Below are positions 23,001-37,270 of a DNA stretch of 64,000 nucleotides, in pieces. The notes under the pieces were generated by a model. That model made no database searches and was not told where the DNA came from. It saw only the letters and a list, made by a program, of their open reading frames with translations. How positions within the stretch are numbered: position 1 is the stretch's first letter; each line of letters opens with the position of its first letter. The DNA lies in assembly GCA_016584305.1 (NCBI GenBank), contig JACEEZ010019098.1, positions 1 through 64,000 of the forward strand, written 5' to 3'. Source of the DNA: Chionoecetes opilio. Its lineage: Eukaryota > Arthropoda > Malacostraca > Decapoda > Majidae. Made by a program: the position numbers and the translations under genes.

Positions 23001-23734
23001 AAAATCTTGCAACAGTCATAAACTACATTATTACCTTTGATGTCCTTACTCAAATATTTACTTGGTTAATTTTTTACCTTAAATGTTTGGTTATTTTTTT
23101 GGAATATGTGGAATACATCTCATTAAGAAAATTTCAATTACCATAGGTAGTCATACAAATACTTAAAACAAAATGTAAAATTCAACTTACCCTATGAACT
23201 GACATCCACTGGCTTCAATATTTCCTCTGTTTGTAGCAAGAAGCCAAACACAATAGGGAGACTCCTTCTGTGCAGTCTGTCTGATACATTTAGCTCTAAT
23301 ATAGGACATATTACCATCATGTGGTTTTATTTGCACTGTGTTTATGTGGTTTGTCATTGCATAATTGATAGCCTCTTTCATTTTCAAAGTTTTTCTAGCC
23401 GTTTGGCAGGCCATCCTTTCTTGTTCATGAGGTATATTAGGCAACATGCTGAGGTTATGGATGGTATTTTGGTGAGGTTATCATCCCAACCTGTTAATAA
23501 ATGGGGGTCTGGAAAGACCACGACATCTCCGTTAACAGTGATCGTCCTTCTTGATTCACTAACACTTTCTCCATCTGTTGGCTCGACTTGATCCACTAAA
23601 GAAGGATTTTCATGAGAGTTTTTCACTAGTTTTACGAGCTTCTCTTTACAGTAGCCCGAATGAGGTACTGCTCTGTCTCTCAAGTACTGTTTCAGCAGCG
23701 ATACTGTCCATTTCTCACACGCTATTGACTTCAT
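20014..23734 (-). pseudogene. SAP-SWIM-YqaJ exonuclease of ISL2EU, frameshifted
   Basis: Minus-strand exons are 23734-23191, 22453-22280 and about 20977-20014, with AG/GT junctions (for example GTAAGT at 23190-23185). Exon 1 begins MKSIACEKWTVSLLKQYLRD, a SAP-like DNA-binding helix pair. The SWIM zinc motif spans exons 1-2 (SGCQF, then GSCKHVVAL). Exon 3 has the YqaJ exonuclease: SPDGVV, LLEIKCP (the D and E-x-K of PD-(D/E)xK nucleases) and WYTQVQAHLG. Such a protein is thought to trim ends during ISL2EU movement. The frame shifts near 23,440 and, by one base, near 20,500 just before the nuclease core, so the copy is broken unless these are sequencing errors. Confidence 0.8.
21145..21983. mobile_element. 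TIR element in exonuclease intron
   Basis: The left end AAGCGGTTATCACACGGTGC continues TTTCGTCGGACTGTTTCGTC. The reverse complement of the right end is AAGCGGGTATCACACGAGGC, then TTTCGGCGGACTGTTTCGTT. Arms are about 45 bp on 839 bp. The interior includes a diverged copy of the 15,451 MITE arm (near 21,330-21,370). Confidence 0.65.
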
Positions 23735-23881
23735 ACTTCACAATTTTCTCTTGTGATTGTCTAAGTCCCGTGGTTTCACGTTGAAATGATGGGGAGAACA
23801 GGATTAATAGACTACAAGTCTGTTGATCCTGGGGAAGAACACGTTGCCGTTGTTGAGTAGGTGTAGTTGAGTAGGGTTGAC

Positions 23882-24532
23882 CTCACAAATACGCACTGAA
23901 ACACTGCTCCCTGGGTGAATATTTGTTTGACAATGTATACCAATTGTGATCCTGGGTAAAACGTGGTGGAAACATTGAATGTAGAGTAGTAATCAAAGTA
24001 GAACATATAGAACATTTCAAGCGAATGTACCCTTGCCTAGAATACTACCCTACCCGTATACTGAAACACTTCTCCCTGGGTGAATATTTGTTTGACAATG
24101 TATACCAATTGTAATCCTGGGTAAAACGTGGTGGAAACATTGAATGTAGAGTAGTAATTAACGTAGAACATAGAACATTTCAAGCGAATGTACCCTTGCC
24201 TAGAACACTACGTACCCTCCCCTTATACTGAAACACTGCTCTCTGCATGGTGAATAGTTGTTTGACAATATATACGTTCTACCCAAGATCAGAATTGGTA
24301 TACGTGTACTACTACTATATTGTCAAACAACTATTCGCCTAGGGATCAGTTTCAGTATACGGGTAGGAAGATGTTCTAGGCAAGGGTACATTCGCTTGAA
24401 ATGTTCTATGTTCTACTTTAATTACTACTCTACATTCAATGTTGCCACCATGTTTTACCCAGGATCACAACTGGTATACATTGTCAAACAAATATTCACC
24501 CAGGGAGCAGTGTTTCAGTGCGTATTTGTGAG
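23882..24532. mobile_element. Foldback element with duplicated left arm
   Basis: The ends are CTCACAAATACGCACTGAAA and its exact complement at 24,513-24,532. The left side contains a roughly 175-bp unit twice in tandem (from 23,896 and 24,058) and the right side has one inverted copy (24,337-24,520). No coding content. It lies just beyond the exonuclease start. Confidence 0.85.
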
Positions 24533-26899
<2,367 letters not shown>

Positions 26900-28860
26900 A
26901 ACAGTTTACCTCGAGGGAAGGGAAAATGAAGGATGGAAAACACTAAAAAGAAACCTCGGTGGACGAGAGATTAACCAGAAAGTTAAATTGAAAATAGAGG
27001 GAAGAGATACTGAGAAGGAGGATGAAATAGAATCATTAATAGAAGGGTACTGGAGTAAAGTAATTAGAAAGGACATGGTAGTAGAGGGAATGGAAAACAT
27101 TATGATCTACAGTGACAAGAGAGAAATGGAGGAAACAGTACCTAATTGAGCTTGGAGAGGTAGAAAAGGTACTGAAAGTTTTGAAGAACGGCAAAGCTGC
27201 AGGGACAGATGGACCCATTGGGGAGTTTGTTAAATATGGAGGAGAAATGGTAAAACAGGCAATATATAACATGTGACACAGTGCTGGAGCAAGGCTGCGT
27301 GCCACAGGACTGGAAAAAGAGCAGAGTGACCCTAATACACAAAGGAGGAGGAAAAGATAAGGAGGACATAGCCAATTATAGGCCCATAGCTGTCATGAAC
27401 ATACTAACCAAGGTTTTTGAAATGATTATAAATGAGAAATTGAAATTGTGGATAGAGGAAAACAAGATGTTAGGAGAGGAGCAAAGTGGGTTCAGGAAAG
27501 GCAGAGGTGGAATGGTAAATAATATTGGAGTTAGACAAGGATCTGTCATGTCCCCAACATTATTTAATCTGTATTTAGAGGAACTCATCGTGAGAATCAG
27601 GAAGTCCAGTAAAGGAGTAGCAATTGGAGGAGAGAAGTTAGGATGTCTGGCCTATGCTGATGATGTAGTGCTGATGGCAGAAAGTAAGGATGAAATGGAG
27701 GAGATTTTACACATAACAAACAAGTACGGAAGGGAATGGGACCTGAAGTTTAGTGAAATGAAATGTAAAGTCATAGAGTTTAACAGTGAAGGTAGGAGTC
27801 AGTGGGTGCTTCAGAATAATGTCCTAGAAGTAGTAGATAAGTACATATGTATAACTAGGAATGGAAGTAAACAAGGAAGGGATAGGCGGTGAAAAGCAGG
27901 GGAAAGTTAATGAAGGCAAGGCAAGGAGGATGATAGCATGATTATAAATGTGGTAACAGTCACTAATACATATGAAGTAGGCAGGAGCTTATGGCAGGGG
28001 GTGGCTGTACCCTATTGTCTGTATGGGTCAGAAGTGACTCAGTACAGGGAAGGAGACATCATGCACTTGGTAAAGGCTCAGAACACAGTAGGCAGATGGG
28101 GTCTAGGAGCTTGTAGGAGCACTGATGTAGAGGCCATAAGGGGAGACATGGGATGGAGCACCTTCAGGGAAAGGATAATTAAAGGAAAACTGGTGTTCCA
28201 CAAGAAAATTGAGACTTACTGAAGATAGATGGGCAAAGAAAATATCACAGGAAAATAGATCAAGTTCCACCTGGAAGAAGGAACTAGAGATGGAAAAGGA
28301 GAGAAATGGAACAAGATGGAGATAAGAGATATCAAAAAGAAAATTGAGAATAATGGGCTAGTTAAATGGCAGGAGGGAATGGTCAGGAAATCAACGTTGC
28401 AGTGGTGCAGGTGGAAACAGAAACCAGGGGGGGTGACCTGGCATGTAGGAGACTGGGGGAGTAAGTTACTCTACAAAGCAAGAACAGGCACCTTGGACGT
28501 CAACGGAAGGAACAGGGAACTGGAGAACCAGAATTGTAGCTACAGGGTAGGAGAGAAAGAAACTGTAGAACATGTCATTGTGGAATGCAACAAGTATAGG
28601 AGTCAGAAGGAAAAGCTTATAGCGTCAATAGTAACAGTCCTAGGCAGAGAGGAGTGGGACGGGAGACTAGAGCAGAAAGACGGGGCCCTGTGTACGGTGT
28701 TAGGGCTGTATGGGGACAGAAAGGAAACTGAAAGTATTGTTAACCTCACCAAAGTGTTCCTAACGCAGTGTTGGGAGATAAGAACACACAAGAGACAATG
28801 AATTAGGATGATAATCAAAGGATTGAAAGCTGATGAAAATGTCTTTCCCAGGTGAAATAA
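26900..28860 (+). pseudogene. LINE reverse transcriptase with deleted palm segment
   Basis: Frames on the plus strand encode a non-LTR reverse transcriptase: GKAAGTDGPIGEFVKYGGEM near 27,190, VTLIHKGGGKDKEDIANYRP (27,330-27,390), SGFRKGRG at about 27,487-27,510, then abruptly GVRQGSVMSPTLFNLYLEEL (27,527-27,590) and YADD at 27,653-27,664. The block normally between SGFRKGR and GVRQG, which holds the first catalytic aspartate, is missing. Downstream are conserved C-terminal blocks (VPYCLYGSEVTQYREGD, VGRWGLGACRSTDVEAIRGD, TWHVGDWGSKLLYKARTG) and a Cys/His patch near 28,535-28,590. Frame breaks occur near 27,130, 27,900 and 28,230. It is 5' truncated and inactive. Confidence 0.8.
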
Positions 28861-30164
28861 ACAAGGGTGTTAACAAGTTTTGTTAACGAAGGAGATGAAG
28901 TGGAAGAGTACCTATGTAGCGATACTAAGCGACAAAGGTCACAAGAAGAATGATGAGTCCTTTAAAAAAAATCAAGCACCTCAGGGGCCAGAAAATTTGC
29001 AGCCGTCGCTATCAGCTGGTGTGGTGTTCTAACAGCCTCCCTCCCCATTTGCTGTATTCGCATACGCAGCCTGTAGATGGTGTTTCGTAGGAGGCTTCTT
29101 ATTGGTGTCCCTGAGAATATGGAAAGTGTTACACATTGTTTACATAAGCATAACTTACTAACATAATTATGTACTATAAATGTATATGGATGATTTGCTG
29201 ATATGTCTAGTAATTGAGAAGGAATGAGTTGTGGAGAGGTGATGGTGGTGAAGCACAGAACACTGAAATGGTAAATGATGGACACCTTGAAAAAATGGGT
29301 GAGAGTGAGATGACAAGGATATATATGTGTAGAATATATGCTGGGAGTGTGAGAGGATGACCCCCTGATAAATGGGAGGATATAGTGTTGGAGTAGATAG
29401 TGTGAGAAAGAGGAAAGATGCAAGAGTGAGACGACTGGTAGATATATGAAATTAAATATCTTTACAAATATAATATGCAAAAAATATCCGTATGATTTTA
29501 TAGTCACTTAAAATCTAAAATCATGCATTGTAGAGGAACAGCAAAATAACATTCTTGAAATACTACGACTTTTGGGGCATTTTGAGGCTTGGACATCCTG
29601 GTGACCCTCAGTCATGTTTGCTGTTCCACCATCTGTTGAAAAAGGTTTGTTGTTAGTTAAATAGCAATAATTGCAAAAATATTTTCATTATGTTCTGCAT
29701 AGAAATGAGGTGAATTAGCAGTATGGAAGGAAATGTAAGATGGTGAATAGGAAGTGGGTAAAGAAGATGAGGAGGACATGTGAGATATGTATAGTGAGGA
29801 GAAAGGTTGTTTGACAGTTTGAGGGATAAGAAAAGAAAATGACAGTATCAATAATAAACAAACACTAGCAACTGGTATTATGCATATTTTAAGAAAGGAA
29901 ATACTCGATGAGTTTTTACCCTCTACAGCATGTATGTGAGGTGAGGTCACTGGTGCTGCTGGAGGAGGCACCATGGAGGAGGGAAGCAGAGGCTCCTGGC
30001 ACACACCTGAAAACCACTCATTGTTGATATCTTTCTGAGACTGTATACGGAAATTTGTCGATACAAGGTATAATTACATCTCAGACTATAATTCATAAGT
30101 GAGACTAACATCATGCAAAATGTTAACATTATAACTCTCAATACCATCCATTTGCTGTGGCTGT

Positions 30165-30470
30165 GACTGATGTGGTGGGAGGCTGTGGCTGTGGCTTATG
30201 TGGTGGGAGGCTGTGGCTGTGGCTTATGTGGTGGGAGGCTGTGGCTGTGGCTTATGTGGTGGGAGGCTGTGGCTGTGGCTTATGTGGTGGGAGGCTGTGG
30301 CTGTGACTGATGTGGTGGGAGGCTGTGGCTGTGGCTTATGTGGTGGGAGGCTGTGGCTGTGGCTTATGTGGTGGGAGGCTGTGGCTGTGGCTTATGTGGT
30401 GGGAGGCTGTGGCTGTGGCTTATGTGGTGGGAGGCTGTGGCTGTGGCTTATGTGGTGGGAGGTTGTGGCT
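30165..30470. repeat. 28-bp minisatellite
   Basis: About 11 units of GGCTGTGGCTGTGGCTTATG TGGTGGGA, two of which carry ACTGATG in place of CTTATG. The period is 28 bp, so any reading frame rotates at each unit. Confidence 0.95.
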
Positions 30471-30861
30471 AGTACTGGGGTTTAGGCAGCACTCCAACAT
30501 CAGTGTCAAAACAATCTGTCAAAACAAAATATCAGTAATAATCCTGTACATAATTAGAACATTGATACTGTACCTGCCAATACTAAAGCCATATAATTAA
30601 GAGAGAAAATAAAAACTTTGTCCAATACACTGATAAGGGCTGGAAGCCATTAATAAGAATAAATACACCCTTAATATAGATGGGTTGATGATAACAATAA
30701 TGCATAGTCTGTACAAACCACTGTGTGCCATATTTCCGGTAGTAATGGTAGAGCTGTCCTCCCCTGCTGCCACATCTAGCCCAATCTCCGCTGATGCTAA
30801 TGGCGCTACAGAAAGATATGATCAAAATAAATGTTTGAGAAGGTAACTACGTGCTTACAAT

Positions 30862-30862
<1 letters not shown>

Positions 30863-30912
<50 letters not shown>
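30863..30912. repeat. (TA)n microsatellite
   Basis: About 50 bp of TA repeats. Confidence 0.95.
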
Positions 30913-30915
<3 letters not shown>

Positions 30916-31143
30916 AATCACAACACCAAAGAAGGTTTGTCATGTACGAAACCAACTTTCAACTGAGCTGAGTGTACGAAACGACTATGGTTTCGTATAG
31001 GAAAAACTTTTGGAGTACGAATCTACTGGTGTACGAAACAACTTTTATACGAACTGACTGCACAACTGACCCCACTCGACAATCTAACCTAACCTCCTAA
31101 CCAAATGTAACCACACCACCTAGCTGGGGGGCTCCGCTCCCCA

Positions 31144-31215
31144 AGCACCTATTGTAGGCCAAGAAAAAATAGTCTGTGTCTCTGAAAACGACCGCGAAAC
31201 TCTCGTCCAGTATGC
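31144..31215. repeat. Single MITE arm
   Basis: CACCTATTGTAGGCCAAGAA through GAAACTCTCGTCC matches the right arm of the MITE at 15,451-15,737. The opposite arm is not seen nearby. Confidence 0.75.
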
Positions 31216-31592
31216 ATTTAATATAGGCGGCCTGACTCAACTGGCGGCCCGAATCAACTGTATCCCGTGTGCACGGTAACGGGCTTATCTAGTTTCTTTT
31301 ATTTTCGCCAGCACGGTGGCAGGCTTGACTACCTTGAGCCCTTTAGAGCTAGACATGCCCAGTGATAGCGCTCATAAAGGGTAGCTCTTTTTTAAGGATA
31401 TTTGGTCACTCTGGATTTTCTCTTATTGACTCAAATATCCTTTAAAACGACACTTACATACCTTCTAGCATCTTTCGGGAACAACTGCAGCCTCACTCCA
31501 GGGTGTTTACGTCTCTTCTTGTCACACACACAGTAGCAATAGCGAGAGGCGGCGGGCGGCATTCTTGCGTCTTTGGTGTCAGTAGCCATGTG

Positions 31593-32100
31593 GGCCTTGT
31601 GGGTCTGTTTGTTTACATTCCCTGAAGAGGCGACGGTAGCGCCATCTAAGCGCCAGCAAGTGCATAGGGCAGGGATTTTCTGCTTACATAGGACTCCACC
31701 TTCCTTGTCCTCTATATTCCTTGGTCGCGGTGGAGCGCCGGTGGTCGTCACGAGACCCGCCGACGCCCTCCCAGGTTCCCCGCCTGCCCAGAGCTTGTTC
31801 CTACTGACGGAGGTAGGAGTCTAGACGCAACGCGAGGACAGGAGGAGGGAATTGGACGAGGCAGGACGCAGGCTGTGTGACGACGGTATGAGAACAGGGC
31901 GCGTGGAGTCAGCCCCTTCCCACGTGGCGGTGACTGTTGTTGAGACGAGAGGACCACAGCTGCAGGTTCCTCGGTAGAAAGCGTGAGATAACCTAACTCC
32001 TTTCTTTTCCCCAGACGAGCGTCATAACCGATAGGGTTGTCAACTTATCAAGTATCTAGGAAAGCTATTTAGGGCGAGTATATATATATATATATATATA
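31593..32100. other. G/C-richer spacer, possible 5' region
   Basis: This is the upstream flank of the THAP first exon, relatively rich in CpG, ending in a short (TA)n at 32,080-32,100. It includes a 40-bp segment also found inverted near 25,640. No exon is supported. Confidence 0.35.
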
Positions 32101-32330
32101 CCTTCTGATCTTTCTAAAATTATGATTGCGGCAAAGCAAACCTTGTTTTGTTCAATGCCTCTAATACCCAATTTTTTAACCTATCACCTCGAAAATACCT
32201 AAAGACAACTATCCCCTCTTCTTCAATAACACTCGTGTCTACCTCTTTTAGAATGTACATTCTTGGACTTCTTTACAAGAAGTTTGAAATAAAAATCTCA
32301 CATCTCATCGAATATACTATTAGTGCTTCT
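32101..32330 (+). pseudogene. Jockey-like LINE fragment
   Basis: Matches the 1,861-3,632 LINE around the block after YADD: LSDLSKI-like sequence, then FNASNTQFFNLSPRK (from about 32,147) and an MYILGL block. Several indels. It begins directly after a short TA repeat. Confidence 0.75.
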
Positions 32331-32904
32331 GCCAATGGGGGTCCGTGGTATCAGTAACAGCAACCAAGGTTAGTATACATCATTTTAAAGGTCTTGGACT
32401 AAGGATTTCATAAATGCATGATAACCCTCTGAGAAAGGTAGCTGTTAAGAGTTATGAAGCTTTTAGTTATGAAAAAAGAACTATCATTTCTATACATTTG
32501 ATACATAATATGTAATATAGCCGATCGCTCTCCTATTGAATCTCTGAACCTACTTGTTGAATTGTTAGCAATAAAGAAATCAGAAAGCAACCTTTTAGCT
32601 ACGAAGTAGGTATATTTGTGATAAGAAAGTAAAAATAAATAACAATCTATGAATGTTCCAATAACGGCAGTATCTAGTATATTATTAATACATTTGCGAT
32701 GTTACTATAAATAGAATCGATTCATGGATAAGATAAGGTTACAGTTGTAGATAGCAACAGCCAATCAGAATACTTCTGTATTGTCTAAAAAAGAATTTCA
32801 CCGTATTAAACTGCATTATGCAGTAGCTATTTAGTGTATATCGGTCAGCAGTTCATTCTTGGAATTTACAAAAGCGTGACGTGAGTGAGCTTATTTTGTT
32901 TATC
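32331..32904. other. AT-rich spacer
   Basis: No gene, RNA or repeat end is supported. Confidence 0.4.
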
Positions 32905-33359
32905 TATAATAATATAAGCGAAAGTGTGTGTGTGTGTAATAGTAATAGTATTAGTAAATTTATTCCCAAAAATTTGGGTTACTCATAAGTTATATAACAA
33001 ACTTTATATACCATGCTTTTTAACGGCATGGTCTGTCGACCCAAGACTCTTTGACAACAGAAATTTCTAATCAAAATTTTCAGTACCAGGCAACTTTTTT
33101 TCTAAGAAAAAATTTTAAATAGTTTATGCAATCAAACTTTACAACTACAGAAAATAAGATTCCAATTATGTAAAAAACAAGCACCAATCTCCAAAAAATC
33201 TTCTTACTGCGTTAAAAAATTAGAACATCCACACTGACTTGCGTATTGACACACACTTACATCGTTCGCCTAAAACCTGTTTTCTGACAAGTAAACAAAT
33301 AACTCTTTATTTTCTTTTTAAAATTGAAATAAATTTTACATTAAAATTTTAATGTTTTT

Positions 33360-36130
33360 ACACAGAAAGGAAGGAAATTCCACAGCTGGGGACCGTCACA
33401 TACCACATCTTGTTGTAGGGGTTGTTCGAAATTGGGCTCACTAGATTATTTATTACCCCTGGGTTTATGAGAACTTTCAATAAATTTAAAAAGTTTTTTA
33501 CCGTATTGGTAACTTTTGCTGGAAAATTTTCAGTTTTTAAAAATAACAACAATACAAAATATATTTTCATAAATTTGAAATTTAATATATTTAACTGTGA
33601 ATAAACGGCTGGTAAAATAAAATTTATCCTGAATAGAATAGATCTGATAATCTTATTTTTTGGGCTACTACTATTTTTTTCAAAATGAGGCCATGGAAAC
33701 CCCATATGGAGACACAGTAGATCAGGTGGGGGGTAACAAAAGTGAAATATAACTTAACATACTCTCTGTTGTTAGTTGATGGGGGGCTCTATTTAGGATG
33801 CCACTATTTTTGATATTTGTACCCTCATTAATATATTGCCCAATTTAAATTTTAAATCGATAATTACCCCTAAAAATTTGTATGAGAGACACTTGTATTG
33901 GTTCACCTTTAAAATTTTTGGGGGCATGACATTTTTTTATTGAACGATTTTGAAACGATAAATTGGTTTTTGTAACTTTGAAATTTAATTTTTTGCCTTA
34001 TCCACTTATTTATCAAAACAATTAAATTTGAAAATTTAAAAATGAAAGGAGTTCGGTTATTATCAGCTAATAGGAGATTTGTATCGTCGCTATATAGACT
34101 TTTAAATTTTTTGGGCTAGCATTGACTTTTCTTTTTTTTATATACATAAAAAAAAAGTATAGGCCAAAAATAGATCCCTGAGGTACACCTTCAGAAATTT
34201 TTTTGAAAGAGAAAAATTTGGAATTACAAAAAAAATTTTGTGACCTGTTACAAAGATAACGTTGGTGAGGCACCCCTCTTATCCCTATGTTTTCAATTTT
34301 CGAGAAGAAATCTGGGTGATTTAAAGAATCAAAGCTTTTGATAAATCTATAAATTTTCCTGAAAACTAATTTTACCTTCTAAGTTTTGGGTATACTCCTG
34401 ACAAACTGTAAAATTTTTTTTTTCTGTAGAGGGGTTTGTCTGAACCATGTTGAAGTCAGATAATAAGCTGTTTCCCTCCAAGTAGTTAAAAAACAGTAGA
34501 AATTCCTTTTTTCAAAATATTTTGCTAAAACAGGAAAGGATTGAATGGGACGATAGATTTTGATGCATTCTTGTTCCCTGATTTATGTAAGGTATTCCTT
34601 GGCCTTTTTTTTAATTTCGGGAAATGTACCAGTTTTTAAAAAAAGTTAATTATGTGTGTCAATGGCGAAAATAGAAGAGGCATGAGTTTTAAAATTTTAG
34701 GTGAAATGTCGTCACAACCAGCTGCGTCAGACTTAATGGCTGTTAGGTACTTCTCATCTCCGTTCCCCTCTACTGGATCGATACATAGAAAAGGTTTGGG
34801 GAATGCTAAATATGTCTATGCGAGTATTTTATCTAAGATTATTGGTTAAAATCTCCAACCGCAAGAAGCATCAAAAATTTATCTGAGTGTTTTTCGGGGG
34901 GTTTTTTAATTAAATTAATTTTATTTGAGTATTTAAATTCTGCCAAAAATTTTTTATTAAATAGACTGCCAGTTTGATTTGGGATTACCTGAGTTTGCTT
35001 TAATTGTTTTTTTATGATACGGTTTTTCGCAGCTTTAAAAAGTTTAATTTATTTCTATAGATTCGATAATTTCTCAAAAAGTGTTTGGGGGGTTTTTTTT
35101 TGTGAGCTAATCTCTCAAACCGGTTTTTTTTTTTTTTCCTTTGATGCTTTTCCTAAAGGCAGGAGGGGATGTATGGTGTTTTTAAATGACATTGGTTTTT
35201 TACGCAAATTTGCTTCTTTGGGGAAAATGTTTCGGGAAAAATTTTATTAAGTATTGGGAAAAAAAAAATTTTTAATTGCTTAGGCCCCACGTTTCCCTAT
35301 AACATTACCAATCCAGCCGGAACTTCATTTGAAGTCTTAAAGGCAGCATTAGTTGGCATCTTTTATAAATAAACTGTGGAAATTTTTTTGTTAAAAATTT
35401 TAAAAAAAAGCCTGAATTGTGAAACACGGGAAAATGGTCCTGTTTTGTATCAGGGGTGTATTATAAAATTGTTTGGGGTTCATCTCCCCCCTGTGTCACC
35501 AATATGGTCAATGAGGTGGCTGTTTGTTCCCTGTGACTCGGAGGCTTGTGGGGGGGTAGAGAAAGAGACTTATTTAATTTCAAAAACCTTTTTTAGTTTT
35601 TTAAAAATTTTTTAAAAAATTCCCCCTATTATATGAATGCCATGATTTTTAATTTTTTATTTGCTAATGAAAATGTTCGAAAATTTGTCAAGGGAAAATT
35701 TTCCATTACCACTTGGGGTCTTAATCACATAACTAAGAATGTCTTCTCCATTACCTTAACGCAATACTTAAGCATTCTATGGAAAAATTAAGACAAAAAA
35801 AACAAACACTTGGGGAATATAGGCATTAGGAATAAAGCTACCCCTCCTCCAATCTTTTACGAAAATTTAGTGTAAGGTTTATATCCCGGCATCGGGTACC
35901 TGAGCAAGATCAAATCAAGCTGGGGTTTCGGAAAAACCAATAACATCAAACCTCAACATAATCGACAAGACGAATCAGAAAAAAACAGAATTTTTGGGGG
36001 AAAACAGAAGAAATTCAGACTAATATTTAAAAAACCCCATCACTACTTGTTAAAAAATTCAAGAAATATATATTTAATTTTGGGAAAACATTCAAAGTTT
36101 GTTTGTATATAGAAATGATTAACGCTAACT
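33360..36130 (-). pseudogene. LINE ORF2: endonuclease and reverse transcriptase
   Basis: Translated in shifting minus-strand frames: VIGFSETWL-like and YRP-like endonuclease blocks near 35,950 and 35,730, IDHI near 35,500, then RT blocks: FEKRNFYCFL region near 34,520, FDSLNHPDFF near 34,340, RGVPHQRYLCNRSQNFFC near 34,270, EGVPQGSIFG near 34,190, and YSDD at about 34,106-34,095, followed by thumb blocks. Frames change every 50-200 bases, often at homopolymer runs, so the copy is dead or the sequence here carries length errors. Confidence 0.65.
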
Positions 36131-36689
36131 CATTTTTGTATTTATCTTTCTAAAACGTAAAGGGATCAAAGTTTAATTATCAATAAGATCAAAAGAATTG
36201 AAGGATCTCTTAACCGTCAGAGTTTAAAATATTTTAAAAAATTTTTCTCATAAATAAAACAAAAGGGTAATTCTCAAACATAATACAACCCCAACAACTT
36301 CACCGTAGACTTACCACGCTGAAGCATTCCATGCCTCTTTTTTTTTATTACGATTTTCGTATTTGTCCTGAATGGTTGAAGCCCCACTTAACTTTCCGTT
36401 CCCTTGTTTACACCTTGCGGCAGGACTGCATCACCGCCCCCCCCCCAGCGCCCCCGGGTTCAACAGCACTCCCCCCCTTGGAAACCAGTCCCACCAGCGA
36501 AAAAATACCATCGGAGGGGGAGTGCCCTTACACCGGGGGCTGGCTTGCTACGGAAGTGCGCCTCCACCGCCGCACCGATGTTCACCACCCCGCCACCACG
36601 GAAATCGCTGGGGCAGCGTTGTTGGGTCGTTGGGGCAATTCTCTCCTTTTGATGAGTTTTAATTGAAAAAAAGATTTTTTTTCCCTTTT

Positions 36690-37270
36690 GCCCTTCCAGT
36701 TTAGGTATTGATGGTTCTTATGGCTTTTGATGTGCCCAGGGCTTCATTGATGAATATGCCAGATCCCTTCAATTTCCCGGCATTCCGGAGAACTGCTTCA
36801 CGATCAGCAACTTTTCGAATCTTGCCACAATTGTTCGAGGCGTGAGGCAGAGATCGGGCCAACACGATGACCACGTTCAAGGTTCTAGATTGGGGAATTT
36901 TTAGGTTTTCTTCAATTATTTTTTTTCACCTGTGTTTACAGTTTGCTCCCAATTTTCTCCAGCAAAAAGTTTGAACTCCCCAGAAGCTAATTTTGGCGAC
37001 GACTAGTTTCTTGGTAGTTTTACTCGTGTTCCCTATCGTCAAATCGATACTTGTAGCCATCAATTAGGGGTTTTGTTTTCATACAGATTTCTGCACAGCT
37101 TTTAATTCCCCACTTTCAGGTTAAAAAAACTTCTGCTTAGTAGATTCCGGGCTTTTTTTTTTAGTTTGCTTAGCGTTGATTCCATGAAGCTTTCTTGATT
37201 TATCTGATCAGTACGATGTCCATGGCACTCGCAACGTCGTTCTTGCGAATTCAAAAGCATTTAAGCGTTC
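36690..37270 (-). pseudogene. LINE ORF1-like C-terminal region
   Basis: The minus-strand reading includes KIRKVADREAVLRNAGKLKG then SGIFINEAL near 36,830-36,720. This is the C-terminal domain pattern of RNA-binding ORF1 proteins of LINEs (R-x-ADR-x-x-VL...LKG-x-GI-x-x-NE). Its place directly upstream of the endonuclease on the same strand supports this. Frame breaks are frequent. Confidence 0.55.

Larger units (their letters stand above)
14852..23734. mobile_element. ISL2EU-type DNA transposon (two convergent genes)
   Basis: A THAP-DDE_4 transposase gene (+, 14,852-18,756) and a SAP/SWIM/YqaJ exonuclease gene (-, 23,734-20,014) converge with a 1.26-kb spacer. This gene pair is the signature of ISL2EU elements of the PIF/Harbinger group. 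The coordinates given are the outer start codons; terminal repeats were not found, so the true ends lie further out. Three small inverted-repeat elements lie in introns and one in the spacer. Confidence 0.8.
28961..31592 (-). pseudogene. THAP-type gene, fragmentary exons
   Basis: The first coding exon (31589-31462) starts MATDTKDARMPPAASRYCYC and continues VCDKKRRKHPGVRLQLFPKD. It looks like the first half of a THAP zinc finger and ends at a strong donor (AG/GTATGTAAGT). Later exon-like pieces are near 30,805-30,725 (acceptor TTTCTGTAG, peptide APLASAEIGLDVAAGEDSST), 30,525-30,470, 30,008-29,921 (acceptor TTTTCAG, donor GTAAAAAC), and 29,110-28,965 (acceptor TTCTCAG, peptide RNTIYRLRMRIQQMGREAV). 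I could not find the second half of the THAP finger. A 28-bp minisatellite overlaps the middle. It may be a transposon-derived gene. The exon chain is inference. Confidence 0.4.

Noticed and set aside
36331..36666. Overlapping plus-strand Pro-rich frames.
   Set aside because: G/C-rich LINE leader region antisense to the minus-strand element; frames are created by C runs.
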